Source of the DNA: Terribacillus sp. DMT04
GTDB taxonomy: Bacteria > Bacillota > Bacilli > Bacillales > Amphibacillaceae
Assembly (NCBI RefSeq): GCF_019056395.1
Contig: NZ_CP077639.1
Span: 1,614,001 to 1,678,000, forward strand
Length of the DNA: 64,000 nucleotides
Reading direction: 5' to 3'
A program made the position numbers and the translations under genes. A model generated the notes under the pieces. The model saw only the letters and a program-made list of their open reading frames with translations, made no database searches and was not told the DNA's origin. The number at the start of each line of letters is the position of its first letter. The first letter of the stretch is position 1. Shown here piece after piece: positions 20,734 through 29,846 of this stretch.

Positions 20734-21315
20734 ATGCAAACATTTATTTATATGGTAAGACACGGAGATTCACCTAAAGAAGGGAATGAAAGAACAAGAG
20801 GGTTAACGGAGAACGGTTACATAGATGCGCAAAGAGTGACGGCAATAGTAGCAGACGAAGGAATAGATGTTGTTGTATCAAGCCCATACACACGTGCTAT
20901 TTTAACCGTTAATGAAATAGCGAAGCAAATCAACCAAGACGTTCTCGTGTATGAAGATTTAAAAGAGAGAAGATTCTCAGCTGACGATAATCGAGTAGGA
21001 GATAAAGAATTAATTCCGCTGCTGGAGACGTCATTTAATGATGCAAGCTATGCTTTAGAGGGTGGAGAATCTAATGCCGATTGTCAAAAAAGAGCGGTAA
21101 ACGTTTTGTTAGAACTGTTAGATAAATTCCAGGGTAAGAAAGTTGTAATAGGTACCCACGGAGCAGTAATGACATTGATGTTGGGGTATTTCGACAGCTG
21201 CTATGGATTAGATTTTTTACATAGCACGTCGAAACCGGATATTTATAAGATGGAATTTATGGGAAGAGAATTAGTAAATGTGCAAAGGATGTGGGATATA
21301 GAAGCTGATAACTAA
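20734..21315 (+). CDS. Histidine phosphatase superfamily protein
   Basis: The 193-residue protein begins MQTFIYMVRHGDS, where RHG holds the phospho-accepting histidine. The later HGAVMTLML is the second catalytic histidine, typical of the phosphoglycerate-mutase-like fold (PhoE/GpmB-type phosphatases). The substrate is not evident. The start is ATG 20734, six bases after a GGAGG site; an upstream TTG includes that site and is less likely. Confidence 0.85.
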   Translation: MQTFIYMVRHGDSPKEGNERTRGLTENGYIDAQRVTAIVADEGIDVVVSSPYTRAILTVNEIAKQINQDVLVYEDLKERRFSADDNRVGDKELIPLLETSFNDASYALEGGESNADCQKRAVNVLLELLDKFQGKKVVIGTHGAVMTLMLGYFDSCYGLDFLHSTSKPDIYKMEFMGRELVNVQRMWDIEADN

Positions 21316-21387
21316 TTGACAATAGCTGAACAAATAATCCTGTGAATAAAGATTTTCATAGAGTAGATTTTACCCACTGGTTCAGAA

Positions 21388-21416
21388 AGGTAAGTACCTA
21401 AAATAGATACTTACCT
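21388..21416. repeat. Inverted repeat between convergent genes
   Basis: AGGTAAGTA (21388-21396) and TACTTACCT (21408-21416) are perfect 9-bp arms. The position between two converging genes suggests a terminator, though there is no T run on either side. Confidence 0.5.
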
Positions 21417-21418
21417 AA

Positions 21419-21934
21419 TTATAAAGCATTTTTTATGTCCATTGCTTTTATTAGTTCATCCGGATTTTTTGCGCTTATCACGACAGTCTGATATTTCAAC
21501 GTTAGTTCAATGCCCTGTTTTCCGCTTGATATATACCCCGTTTCTCCCTTGAAGTTTACACGAAATCCCCAGCCGCCAAAACGAGTAAACGGGCTGAATT
21601 TGATGGACTTGTAGCTCTTTATTTCTTTGTATAAAAACTTCTTATATTCCAAATGAAATGGCATGAAGCGAATGTATAGACCGTCCTCATGCACTTCTAC
21701 AATTAGTTTCGTCCATTTTAGTAAGATTAAAGGAAACGCGAGCCCAAATATAAGCCAAAATACGATTACAGTAGCATTTGATGCGGGTTTGCTTCCAAAT
21801 GGATTTCCAAGCAAAACTTGGTGAATAAACGCATACCACATGAGTGCGGCAATGGATAGGAATATTATCCAAATAATGAGCTGGGGCCTTTGAACTTCCT
21901 TGTATAGTACGTTTCTTGTTTTTATATCGTACAC
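21419..21934 (-). CDS. Membrane protein of the DUF6141 type
   Basis: The 171 residues have two membrane spans (about 20-40 and 55-72) and a soluble C-terminal domain beginning VEVHEDGLYIRFMPFH. This is followed by an aromatic-rich FTRFGGWGFRVNFKGETGY stretch and NPDELIKAM. This matches small DUF6141 membrane proteins of Bacillaceae, with a PH-like fold plausible. The only usable start is GTG 21934, with its AAAGGGG immediately adjacent, so the true start is uncertain. Function unknown. Confidence 0.65.
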   Translation of the reverse strand: MYDIKTRNVLYKEVQRPQLIIWIIFLSIAALMWYAFIHQVLLGNPFGSKPASNATVIVFWLIFGLAFPLILLKWTKLIVEVHEDGLYIRFMPFHLEYKKFLYKEIKSYKSIKFSPFTRFGGWGFRVNFKGETGYISSGKQGIELTLKYQTVVISAKNPDELIKAMDIKNAL

Positions 21935-21983
21935 CCCTTTGGTAAGAATAAATAATTCTACTTTTTAAACGCTATCGAATGCA

Positions 21984-22304
21984 TTAAGGAGCGAATGAAG
22001 CATCTCCATAAATAAAGGCAGATAAAAGTATCATGGGAATGACAAAGAGAATCGAGAAAATCAAATTAATAATTACTAGAAGAATCTTAAACTTTTTCTT
22101 TTTTATAAAGAAAGAACACACAAGGCCGATTAGAGGATTGATTAACAGAAAGACGATTAGAAAGTTCATGACTTCTCTTACATGGACTACACTTGGCGGT
22201 ACTACATTGATAGCTATATCCAATAAAGCTGCTGCAATCAGAGTCAAAAGTGGGGATAGAATAGAGAAAAGAAAGGGAAAGCTATATTTTTTCAATGTCC
22301 TCAC
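21984..22304 (-). CDS. Small multi-span membrane protein
   Basis: The 106-residue product has three or four hydrophobic segments separated by a basic FIKKKKFK loop. I do not recognise its family. The frame opens at GTG 22304, but a TTG nine bases inside has a better placed AAGGA site, giving a start at KKYSFPF. It lies behind the lipoprotein gene on the same strand, with a hairpin in between. Confidence 0.5.
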   Translation of the reverse strand: MRTLKKYSFPFLFSILSPLLTLIAAALLDIAINVVPPSVVHVREVMNFLIVFLLINPLIGLVCSFFIKKKKFKILLVIINLIFSILFVIPMILLSAFIYGDASFAP

Positions 22305-22332
22305 ATCCTTAGTTTGGTGAAGCTATAAAGCT

Positions 22333-22367
22333 GTAAGAAGAAATGAAATAGATTTATTTCTTCTTAC
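22333..22367. repeat. Perfect hairpin between lipoprotein and membrane-protein genes
   Basis: GTAAGAAGAAAT (22333-22344) and ATTTCTTCTTAC (22356-22367) are perfect 12-bp arms with an 11-base loop. A T-rich tract follows only on the plus side, so termination of the minus-strand gene is uncertain. Confidence 0.6.
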
Positions 22368-22395
22368 CTTTATATTTTTAGTATGGAAGGTACTT

Positions 22396-23112
22396 TTATT
22401 GATTGATAAACTCGATAAGCCTTTTGACTGCTTCATCGTTTCCTGGATCAACGTATATTTCTTCTGTAGCAGCAATAATTTCTTCAAACGTTTCTCGCAT
22501 TGCAGCTGTGTCCAGATTTTCATCAGGTGGAGTGCCTCCGAACCATCTTCCAAGCAGAGGTACATTGAAAACATTAATGGTACCATCTCCATTACTACTA
22601 TACGTGACAGATTCATCTGCTATGCGGGAACCGCTCAGCTGGGTTACATCTTCTGGATAGTCCACAATTGGGAAATACTCAGGTTCCAGCGGTGTGCCTG
22701 CTGGGATATGTGTTACATTCAACTCGCCGATTTGTTGATTTGGTCCGAGCAGCAGCCAGATACGGGCATATTCGATTTCTTCATCGGAGTATCCCGCTAA
22801 CAAATCCTCGTTCTCATCTGTAGGATCTGAATTGCTATCTTGTTTTTCATTTGTAACAGTTTCTTCAGTACTGTTTTCTTTAGATTCCTCTACAGAATCA
22901 TCTCTCTTAGTAGCATCTAATCTTGCGTTAGAGGCTGATGTTTCGTCTGCGTCTGTCTGCGTATTCTCATCATTCGTATGTTCTTCTGCGCTGGAAGCAC
23001 TATTGTTTGGAGCTTGTTGGGTTTCGTTTTCATTATTTGCACAGCCAGTCAGTAACATTACTAGCACGAATAAAATAGTATGGCAGTAAATGATGATTGT
23101 TTGCTTTTTCGT
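22396..23112 (-). CDS. Lipoprotein with Ser/Glu-rich linker; start codon apparently ACG
   Basis: The mature protein begins at the lipobox LLTGC and has a long acidic, Ser/Thr/Asn-rich linker. A C-terminal domain follows with DLLAGYSDEEIEYARIWLLL, PAGTPLEPEYFPIVDYPED and VTYSSNGDGTINVFNVPLLG, a pattern seen in Bacillaceae surface lipoproteins of unknown role. The natural signal peptide reads KKQTIIIYCHTILFVLVMLL directly before the lipobox Gly-Cys. The codon where the initiator should be (23112-23110) is ACG, nine bases after AGGA. The first standard start lies inside the signal peptide and would leave no charged N-terminus. Either ACG is used weakly, or the gene has just been lost. Confidence 0.6.
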   Translation of the reverse strand, partial: TKKQTIIIYCHTILFVLVMLLTGCANNENETQQAPNNSASSAEEHTNDENTQTDADETSASNARLDATKRDDSVEESKENSTEETVTNEKQDSNSDPTDENEDLLAGYSDEEIEYARIWLLLGPNQQIGELNVTHIPAGTPLEPEYFPIVDYPEDVTQLSGSRIADESVTYSSNGDGTINVFNVPLLGRWFGGTPPDENLDTAAMRETFEEIIAATEEIYVDPGNDEAVKRLIEFINQ

Positions 23113-23292
23113 GTGATTATTTCCTTTTCTCTTAAAACTAGTCTGTATACATATTCAATAGTACCATATAAAGGAAGTGTGATTGAGTTTTTAAGAATAT
23201 TACCATGCAGACAGCCATTTGCTAATATGTAATTTTATAGTAATATTTATAGGTGGTGTCACCATTATTACATGTTTTAGGAGGTGGAGGGG

Positions 23293-23502
23293 TTGAAAAA
23301 GAGTACGCCAGAAGAATGTAAAAAAAGTTCGCTTATGTGCTTTATTATTACAGGATTACTAATTGTGGGGTATACATTCGATTTTCTTATTGAGGAAGGA
23401 TTTGATGAGAGTATGTTTACTTCGTCGCCTTTATTTTTTGCTTCTTTAATCGCAGGTTCCTATTATAAAGTGAGAGCGAAGAGACTGATACGACAGAGTT
23501 AA
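23293..23502 (+). CDS. Small membrane protein (69 aa)
   Basis: Starts at TTG 23293, seven bases after an excellent TAGGAGGT site. The product opens KKSTPEECKKSS, has two hydrophobic segments (MCFIITGLLIVGYTF and PLFFASLIAGSYY) and ends basic (RAKRLIRQS). No family is recognised. Confidence 0.5.
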   Translation: MKKSTPEECKKSSLMCFIITGLLIVGYTFDFLIEEGFDESMFTSSPLFFASLIAGSYYKVRAKRLIRQS

Positions 23503-23919
23503 AGTGAGCATGATGAAAGTCCCTTATCGTGTATGTCGTTCAGCAGATTGCCTAAACTGTTACGATTTATATTGTGCGGCACTTCGCAATTTGCATCAAA
23601 TGATTTCCCGATTAGGAAGCCAGCAGTGTACGATGTGGAAATTTGCAGGCTGATTATGGCTGCTGGATACATAGCGAATGAAGAGAAAAACGATTTATAG
23701 GGTGCAGTGTGATAAATTGTTTAGGTGCTGGACAAGCTGTATCACAGAAGACTTTTTTAGAAAAAGGCTGTCGGTAGTATCCGGATGGTGTCGAGAAAAT
23801 GTTCCACGTGGCCCACTTTATAAAGACCATCTCATTGGTAGATAACACGTTTTGTTAGAAGGACCCTTTCTTTATCATAGCTGCGCTAAACAGATTTTAG
23901 CGCAGCTATTGTATTATCA
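23503..23919 (+). other. Gap with only weak short open frames
   Basis: A Cys-rich frame of 47 residues (23510-23653; five cysteines, opening PYRVCRSADCLNC) and an overlapping 55-residue frame (23533-23700) are both open, but neither has a good ribosome site. The remainder looks like decayed coding sequence. A perfect 14-bp hairpin lies at 23877-23909. Confidence 0.4.
23877..23909 (-). terminator. Hairpin after hisJ
   Basis: ATAGCTGCGCTAAA and TTTAGCGCAGCTAT are perfect 14-bp arms with a 5-base loop, just behind the hisJ stop. There is no long T tract. Confidence 0.55.
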
Positions 23920-24738
23920 TTATGTTTGCGGAAGCTGTAACGGATAGTCTTGCAGTTCTTCAAAACCTTTCCCAATTCCTGCAGCTGCATGACTATCAGA
24001 CCCCGAAACTAGCGGAATGCCAAGCTCTATGGCGTGGTGAATAAGTCGAACTGGCGGGTACATTTCTTTACATAATGGCTTGAACAGCCCGGCCGTATTC
24101 ACGTCCAGTTCATAACCGTTCTTTTTAATCAATGCTAATAGCTGCTGTTGTTCTTCCCAAAAGTCAGCAGGCTGGGGGTAAGCGAGTTGGAATTTTTGAA
24201 TCAACGTGATGTGGCCAATACGTTTTGGCTTAAATCTGCCAAGTTCTGCTTCAACAGACGCTTGTAAACTGTCATAATAAGCTTTATAGAGTAGGTTCAG
24301 TCCGCCAAAAGCTTTTGCTGCACGACCAAACGTTTCTTCACTAAAATCCATGCAGAAAAAAGACTTATTTGGCGCTTGCAGCATATGAACAGAGAGGATA
24401 CTGTCATCTATTTCGGCTCCATACATATCAAGAAACTGCTTTGTTTCGTACTCATAACCTTGGATATAATCGACTTCAAATCCGATGTTAATTTGCAAAT
24501 CTTGCTCATACTGCTTCTGCAGCGCTTGTCCTTCTTTCAAATAAGCTTCCACCTTATCCCGATCCATGGTGCTGTCTTGCTGGGGAGCGGGGTCCGTAAA
24601 GCTTTCCGGAAGCGGAGCGTGTTCGGTGAAAGAAAGATGAGTCAGTCCTTTCTCTATTGCCTGCAGGACATAAGCTTCCATTTTATCGGCGGATCCGTGC
24701 TGGCAATATTGAGTATGTACGTGAAAATCTCCAATCAT
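23920..24738 (-). CDS. hisJ: Histidinol-phosphatase, PHP family
   Basis: HisJ removes the phosphate from L-histidinol phosphate, the next-to-last reaction of histidine synthesis. The 272 residues begin with the PHP metal motif DFHVHTQYCQHG. Further metal ligands appear in FTEHAP, GFEVDYI, SVHML and GSDSHAA. The length fits Bacillus HisJ (about 268). It is transcribed away from the his operon, with 120 bases between the two starts. This is useful because the operon encodes a HisB with only the dehydratase activity. The AAAGGAGC site precedes the ATG. Confidence 0.92.
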   Translation of the reverse strand: MIGDFHVHTQYCQHGSADKMEAYVLQAIEKGLTHLSFTEHAPLPESFTDPAPQQDSTMDRDKVEAYLKEGQALQKQYEQDLQINIGFEVDYIQGYEYETKQFLDMYGAEIDDSILSVHMLQAPNKSFFCMDFSEETFGRAAKAFGGLNLLYKAYYDSLQASVEAELGRFKPKRIGHITLIQKFQLAYPQPADFWEEQQQLLALIKKNGYELDVNTAGLFKPLCKEMYPPVRLIHHAIELGIPLVSGSDSHAAAGIGKGFEELQDYPLQLPQT

Positions 24739-24806
24739 ATGCTTGCTCCTTTCGTTATGTGTTGACGCTAGTATCTCATTATGTTACATTCAAATCAATA
24801 GAAATC

Positions 24807-24831
24807 CTTTACTTTGGTAAAGTGGTAGAAT
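24807..24831 (+). promoter_or_regulatory. Palindrome and -10 box in front of hisZ
   Basis: CTTTAC (24807-24812) and GTAAAG (24817-24822) form a perfect palindrome with a 4-base centre, directly before a TAGAAT (24826-24831) that is a good -10 hexamer. No convincing -35 is seen. The palindrome could be a regulator site for the his genes. There is no room for a T-box leader. Confidence 0.4.
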
Positions 24832-24858
24832 GATAAAGATAGAATCGGAGGGTTCGAG

Positions 24859-25977
24859 ATGTTCTTACCTGCAGGGAGCCGCGATTTGACAGGCAAACAG
24901 CTTACTAATCGCGTCGCTATATATGAAACGTTCCAGTCTGTTGTGAATTTACGGAATTATCAATCGATTGAGACGCCAGTTATTGAATATAGCAATACTT
25001 TCACTAATTCATATGCCGGAATGACAATGAAAAAGATGCTCAAATGGTTTGATGAAGAAGGAGAGATTGAAGTACTGCGACCTGATTGGACAATCGCTGT
25101 AGCAAGAGCTTTATCCAATCAGCAGTCAAAGCAGCAGAAATGGGCTTACGCGGGTTCCGTGTTTCGAAAAGATCATAATGGCGTCGAAAGTCATCAAGCA
25201 GGAATTGAAATTATTCGAACACCAGGGCTTTACGGGGAATATGAAAGTCTGTTCACTGCCGTTCGTTTCTTACGAGAGCTTGGCGTGGATAGTTACAGCG
25301 TTGAACTCGGGCATACCGAAATCTTTGAAACGTTTATCGCTTCGTTAGAATTGGATGAAGAAAAAGCATCTCAAGTAAGGCAGGCTATGCATGATAAACG
25401 AAAAGACGAAGTGTATCGGTTGATTAGCGAAACAGGCAGCGAGCAAACAGCGGCAGCGGTTGCTGATTTGGCCGATGCTTTCGGCGGGACAGCTGTATTA
25501 GCTAAATACGAGCAGGAATGGGCCGAGGAACCGAAGCTGCTTGCTGTTATTCAAGAATTGCAGCAGCTGGCATTAGCGTTAGAAGAGCTTGGGCAGGACG
25601 TTATTGTTGATCTTGGGCGTGTCAAACAGCTCCCTTATTATAATGGCGCCATGTTCCGCGGATTTGTAGCAGCAAACGGAGCAGAGTGCTTCTCTGGAGG
25701 CAGATATGATGAGCTGTATGAACAGTTTGGCGGCAGCATGAGTGCTGTCGGATTAGCATTTGATATGGATGTCCTCGCAGCAGCACTACCAGCAGCAGCT
25801 AAGCAAGAAAGAGTGTGCCTCATGACTGATGAACAAGGTTTGATTGCTGCAGAAAAACTGCGTGATAAGTTCCCGCATGCTGTCGTAGATGTCAGAGTGG
25901 GTGAAACGGCAGAATCATATGATCAAGTCTTTCAGCTAGTTCGAAACGGCGAAGAATACGAGGTGAAGGTTAAATGA
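24859..25977 (+). CDS. hisZ: ATP phosphoribosyltransferase regulatory subunit
   Basis: HisZ is a histidyl-tRNA synthetase paralogue that activates the short HisG and mediates feedback by histidine. The 372 residues show class II synthetase traits: PAGSRDL at the start, the RPDWTIAVARAL and GSVFRKDHNGVESHQAGIEII motifs, and LGRVKQLPYYNGAMFRGFV with SGGRYDELYEQFG. It lacks the anticodon-binding domain of HisS. A CGGAGGG site precedes the ATG. It overlaps hisG by 4 bases and leads the his operon. Confidence 0.94.
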   Translation: MFLPAGSRDLTGKQLTNRVAIYETFQSVVNLRNYQSIETPVIEYSNTFTNSYAGMTMKKMLKWFDEEGEIEVLRPDWTIAVARALSNQQSKQQKWAYAGSVFRKDHNGVESHQAGIEIIRTPGLYGEYESLFTAVRFLRELGVDSYSVELGHTEIFETFIASLELDEEKASQVRQAMHDKRKDEVYRLISETGSEQTAAAVADLADAFGGTAVLAKYEQEWAEEPKLLAVIQELQQLALALEELGQDVIVDLGRVKQLPYYNGAMFRGFVAANGAECFSGGRYDELYEQFGGSMSAVGLAFDMDVLAAALPAAAKQERVCLMTDEQGLIAAEKLRDKFPHAVVDVRVGETAESYDQVFQLVRNGEEYEVKVK

Positions 25978-26591
25978 AACCAGTTATTGCGTTAACGAAA
26001 GGCCGTGTTGAGAAACAATTCCTTGCTTACTTGGAGGAGCGCGCCATTGATAGCACACCGCTTGTGGAAAAAGGGCGCAAATTGAGTGTGGAGACAGATC
26101 AAGCTATTTATTTCTTCGCAAAAGGCGTTGACGTGACCACGTACGTGGAGCATGGCATTGCCGATCTAGGTGTAGTTGGCGAAGATATTATAGCGGAGTT
26201 TCAGCCTGATGTGTTCAATCTCTTTCCGCTTCCGTTCGGTGCTTGCAAGATGGCGGTTGCTGCGGAAAAAACGAAAGTTTGGCCTGACCGGAAGAAAAGA
26301 ATCGCCAGCAAATACACGAATATAACAAAGCAATTTTACTTAGATAAAGGTGAATCAGTCGATATTATTAAGCTGGAAGGATCTGTTGAATTGGCTCCGC
26401 TGCTTGGATTGGCGGATGCGATTGTCGATATCGTGGAAACTGGCACTACGTTAAAGGAAAACGGATTAGAAGTTATCGAGGATATTCAACACTTCACTGC
26501 CAGAGTCATTGCCAATCGTTCTTCTTTAAAAATGAAACGTGATATATTGCAGCCTTACTTAAACATTCTGCAGGAAGAAGTGAGCACATGA
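25974..26591 (+). CDS. hisG: ATP phosphoribosyltransferase, short form
   Basis: HisG condenses ATP with PRPP, the first step of histidine synthesis. At 205 residues it is the short form without the C-terminal regulatory domain, so it depends on HisZ encoded just upstream. The typical pattern ALTKGRVEKQFLAYL, DLGVVGEDII and a phosphate-binding ADAIVDIVETGTTLKENGLE loop are present. It overlaps hisZ and hisD by 4 bases each. Confidence 0.95.
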   Translation: MKPVIALTKGRVEKQFLAYLEERAIDSTPLVEKGRKLSVETDQAIYFFAKGVDVTTYVEHGIADLGVVGEDIIAEFQPDVFNLFPLPFGACKMAVAAEKTKVWPDRKKRIASKYTNITKQFYLDKGESVDIIKLEGSVELAPLLGLADAIVDIVETGTTLKENGLEVIEDIQHFTARVIANRSSLKMKRDILQPYLNILQEEVST

Positions 26592-27868
26592 TGAAGAGAC
26601 TTACTAGCGCGCAATTTCTGGAACAGTTTTGCACTCGCAATACAGACAGTGGTTTTGATGCTGAAGTACTGCAGACCGTTTCGGCAATTTTGCAGGATGT
26701 TCGCCTGTACAAAGATGAAGCCGTACAAAAGTACACAGCAAAGTTTGACGGTACCACAGCGAAGGGGCTGCTTGTATCAGAAGCAGAAATCCAAGAAGCC
26801 AAGGCAAAAGTTGCGCCTGCAACACTGGCAGCTTTACAAAAAGCGGCTGCTAATATCCGATCGTTCCATGAAAAACAGGTTATCACTTCTCGTATCATGA
26901 CTGCAGAAGATGGCAAACAGCTCGGGCAACTCGTGCTGCCGATGGAGCGGATAGGTATTTATGTACCTGGGGGCAAAGCTGTATATCCATCGACAATTTT
27001 AATGAATGCTATACCAGCTCGTCTGGCAGGCGTTCAGGAAATTATTATGGTGACACCAGTGAGAGATAACGGAGCTATTATGCCAGTACTTGTTGCTGCA
27101 GCAGAAATTGCTGGCGTTGATAAGATTTATAAAATTGGCGGTGCTCAAGCAATCGGTGCTTTAGCTTACGGCACCGAAACGATTGCGCCAGTCGATAAGA
27201 TTGTCGGACCTGGCAATGCTTATGTAGCTGCAGCTAAAATGCTCGTGTTTGGACAAGTAGGAATCGATATGATTGCTGGACCATCTGAAGTTGCCATCAT
27301 TGCGGATGAAACAGCGGATCCGGCATTTGTTGCAGCAGATTTGTTAGCACAAGCTGAACACGATGAAAATGCCAGGGTTGTGCTTTTGACAAATAGCGAT
27401 ATGCTTATCTATTCAGTGGAACGTGAGCTGGAAAGACAGCTGGAGAAGCTGCCCCGCAGAGCTATCGCCAAAGAAGCACTGAACGGGAACAGCGCTATTG
27501 TACAGACAGATTCACTGGAGGAGAGTTTTGCATTATCCAATAGCTTCGCCCCAGAACATTTGGAAATACAAACAAGCAATCCACAAGCAAAGCTAGGCAA
27601 AATTAAACATGCCGGATCCGTTTTTTTAGGCGCATATGCTCCGACAGCATTAGGCGACTATTATGGAGGAACAAACCATGTGCTGCCGACCAATGGCACA
27701 GCTAGATTTTCATCTGGCCTCAGCGTGGATGACTTTATTAAAAAAACGACGTACACGTACTACGATAAACAAGCACTAAAACAAAGCCAAGGAAGCGTCG
27801 TCCAGTTAACAGACGAGGAGCAGCTGGCAGGGCACGGAGAATCGATTAACATTCGTTTCAAGGAATAG
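26588..27868 (+). CDS. hisD: Histidinol dehydrogenase
   Basis: HisD oxidises L-histidinol to histidine in two NAD-dependent steps. The 426 residues include the ERIGIYVPGGKAVYPST stretch, the KIVGPGNAYVAAAK segment, GIDMIAGPSEV, the zinc-region LAQAEHDENARV and SFAPEHLEI. All are standard, and the length matches the family (about 430). It is coupled to hisG by overlap, and hisB follows after 15 bases. Confidence 0.96.
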   Translation: MMKRLTSAQFLEQFCTRNTDSGFDAEVLQTVSAILQDVRLYKDEAVQKYTAKFDGTTAKGLLVSEAEIQEAKAKVAPATLAALQKAAANIRSFHEKQVITSRIMTAEDGKQLGQLVLPMERIGIYVPGGKAVYPSTILMNAIPARLAGVQEIIMVTPVRDNGAIMPVLVAAAEIAGVDKIYKIGGAQAIGALAYGTETIAPVDKIVGPGNAYVAAAKMLVFGQVGIDMIAGPSEVAIIADETADPAFVAADLLAQAEHDENARVVLLTNSDMLIYSVERELERQLEKLPRRAIAKEALNGNSAIVQTDSLEESFALSNSFAPEHLEIQTSNPQAKLGKIKHAGSVFLGAYAPTALGDYYGGTNHVLPTNGTARFSSGLSVDDFIKKTTYTYYDKQALKQSQGSVVQLTDEEQLAGHGESINIRFKE

Positions 27869-27883
27869 ACAGGGGGAAGTACG

Positions 27884-28471
27884 ATGCGCAAAGCCGAAAA
27901 AGCACGCGAAACGTTAGAAACAAAAATCAGTATCTCAGTGAATTTAGATGATAACAGCAATATCTCTATCAATACAGGTGTAGGTTTCTTCGATCATATG
28001 CTTACGCTGTTCGCAAGTCATGCAAGAATTGGCTTAGTAGTGGAAGCAGAGGGTGATTTGCATATCGACAGCCATCATACAGTGGAAGACACTGGCATTG
28101 TACTCGGACAGCTGATAAAAGAAGCGCTTGGCAGCAAAGAAGGGATAAACCGATACGGGCATGCTTTTGTGCCGATGGACGAGACATTAGGATTTGTCGC
28201 GCTTGATATAAGCGGCCGTCCTTTCTTAGTTTTCGATGCATTGTTTGACAATCCAAAACTCGGAAACTTTGATACCGAGCTTGTACGAGAATTTTTCCAA
28301 GCTTTTTCGGTTCATGCTGGTGTGACACTTCATGCAAAAGTCCACTACGGTTCCAACACGCATCACAAAGCAGAATCGTTGTTTAAAGCGCTTGGGCAGT
28401 CGCTAGCGATTGCTATTCAAGTGAACCCTGCTATTAAAGGCGTCAACAGTACGAAAGGGCTGATTGAATGA
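27884..28471 (+). CDS. hisB: Imidazoleglycerol-phosphate dehydratase
   Basis: The 195-residue monofunctional dehydratase shows the duplicated metal-binding pattern: [13 protein letters not shown] and [15 protein letters not shown] in the first half, [21 protein letters not shown] in the second. It lacks the phosphatase domain of enteric HisB, which agrees with the separate hisJ. A GGGGGAAG site precedes the ATG, and it overlaps hisH by 4 bases. Confidence 0.96.
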   Translation: MRKAEKARETLETKISISVNLDDNSNISINTGVGFFDHMLTLFASHARIGLVVEAEGDLHIDSHHTVEDTGIVLGQLIKEALGSKEGINRYGHAFVPMDETLGFVALDISGRPFLVFDALFDNPKLGNFDTELVREFFQAFSVHAGVTLHAKVHYGSNTHHKAESLFKALGQSLAIAIQVNPAIKGVNSTKGLIE

Positions 28472-29091
28472 TTGCAATCGTTGATTATGGTGTTGGCAAT
28501 GTGGCTAGTGTGGCCAACGCTTGTAAACAGCTAGGCTATGAAACGATTCTGACGGATAAGAAAGAAGAATTTGAACAAGCAACGCATATTATTCTGCCCG
28601 GAGTCGGATCGTTTCGTGCCGCAATGGAAGAAATCGAGCGACGGAATCTTCGCAATTTGCTCCTAGATTTGGCATCTCGCAAACCATTTATCGGCATTTG
28701 TGTCGGCATGCAGCTGCTCTTTGAGAAAGGCTTTGAGCATGGCGAAACCGAGGGACTCGGTCTCCTGCCTGGAACAGTTGCCAAGATTGAAACAGAGCAT
28801 TTGCTTCCTCACATTGGCTGGAATGCACTAGAAGTGAGCGATAACTTCCCAACTTATTCTGATCATCAAGGGAAGCATGTCTACTTCGTGCATAGCTATC
28901 AAGCCTATACACCAGCAGCGTACATTGTCGCCAGTACAGAATACGGCACACAAATCCCGGCTATTGTGCAAAAGAATAATATTTGCGGTATTCAATTCCA
29001 CCCGGAGAAAAGTGAGAAAGTGGGACAGCTATTGCTGCAAAGTGTGTTTGAAAGCAGCCAGCAGTCTGTGCGCAAGGAGGAAAGCAAATGA
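28468..29091 (+). CDS. hisH: Imidazole glycerol phosphate synthase, glutaminase subunit
   Basis: HisH frees ammonia from glutamine and channels it to HisF. The 207-residue class I amidotransferase has nucleophile Cys78 in [11 protein letters not shown] and the His/Glu pair in GIQFHPEKS. It overlaps both hisB and the next gene by 4 bases. In B. subtilis hisA lies directly after hisH; here hisF follows immediately and no hisA remnant is left between them. Confidence 0.96.
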   Translation: MIAIVDYGVGNVASVANACKQLGYETILTDKKEEFEQATHIILPGVGSFRAAMEEIERRNLRNLLLDLASRKPFIGICVGMQLLFEKGFEHGETEGLGLLPGTVAKIETEHLLPHIGWNALEVSDNFPTYSDHQGKHVYFVHSYQAYTPAAYIVASTEYGTQIPAIVQKNNICGIQFHPEKSEKVGQLLLQSVFESSQQSVRKEESK

Positions 29092-29846
29092 TCGCCAAAC
29101 GTATTATCCCATGTCTGGATGTAAAGGAAGGAACAGTTGTGAAAGGGACAAATTTTGTTTCGCTGCGTGAATTAGGAGACCCTGTGGCAATGGCAGCAGC
29201 TTATTCGAAAAGCGGAGCCGACGAAATTGTTTTTCTCGATATTTCTGCAACGCATGAAGGACGAGCTACAATAATGGATATTGTCCGCCAAACTGCATTG
29301 CATGTGTTTGTACCATTCACAGTTGGAGGCGGCGTTCGTACAATTGAAGATATGAAGACAATGCTGCAAGCTGGAGCTGATAAAGTAGCGGTTAATTCGG
29401 CTGCAGTCACAAATCCAGCGTTGATTACGCAAGGAGCAGAGAGATTCGGTTCCCAATGTATCGTGGTTGCTATTGATGCAAAGCGTTTTGATGACGGCTG
29501 GCACGTTGTCACGCACGGCGGGCGCAAAGATACTGGTATTGATGCTATCGAATGGGCGAAAGAAGCCGAAGCAAGAGGTGCAGGAGAGATCTTGCTAACC
29601 AGCATGGATGCAGATGGTGTGAAAACCGGTTATGACTTGCCGCTTACCAAAGCAATCGTGGAAAAAGTTCGTATTCCCGTCATCGCGTCAGGAGGCTGTG
29701 GCAGTCCTGAACACATAACCGAAGTATTCCAGCAAACAGATGTATCAGCAGCGCTTGCTGCTTCCATCTTCCATGATAAAACATTCAGCATTGATGAAGT
29801 GAAACAAAATTGCCAACAGGAAGGAGTGCGCATCCGTGAAGCCTGA
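29088..29846 (+). CDS. hisF: Imidazole glycerol phosphate synthase, cyclase subunit
   Basis: HisF is the (beta-alpha)8 cyclase that makes IGP and AICAR. I call it HisF and not HisA because it begins [16 protein letters not shown] with the catalytic Asp11, carries the second Asp in VVAIDAKR, and ends with [16 protein letters not shown]. It has 252 residues, normal for HisF. Overlaps with hisH and hisI make it part of the operon. Its paralogue hisA is missing from this locus. Confidence 0.95.
   Translation: MIAKRIIPCLDVKEGTVVKGTNFVSLRELGDPVAMAAAYSKSGADEIVFLDISATHEGRATIMDIVRQTALHVFVPFTVGGGVRTIEDMKTMLQAGADKVAVNSAAVTNPALITQGAERFGSQCIVVAIDAKRFDDGWHVVTHGGRKDTGIDAIEWAKEAEARGAGEILLTSMDADGVKTGYDLPLTKAIVEKVRIPVIASGGCGSPEHITEVFQQTDVSAALAASIFHDKTFSIDEVKQNCQQEGVRIREA

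Noticed and set aside
24739-24858. T-box or attenuator for the his operon
   Set aside because: The gap is only 120 bases and contains no specifier or antiterminator-like structure.
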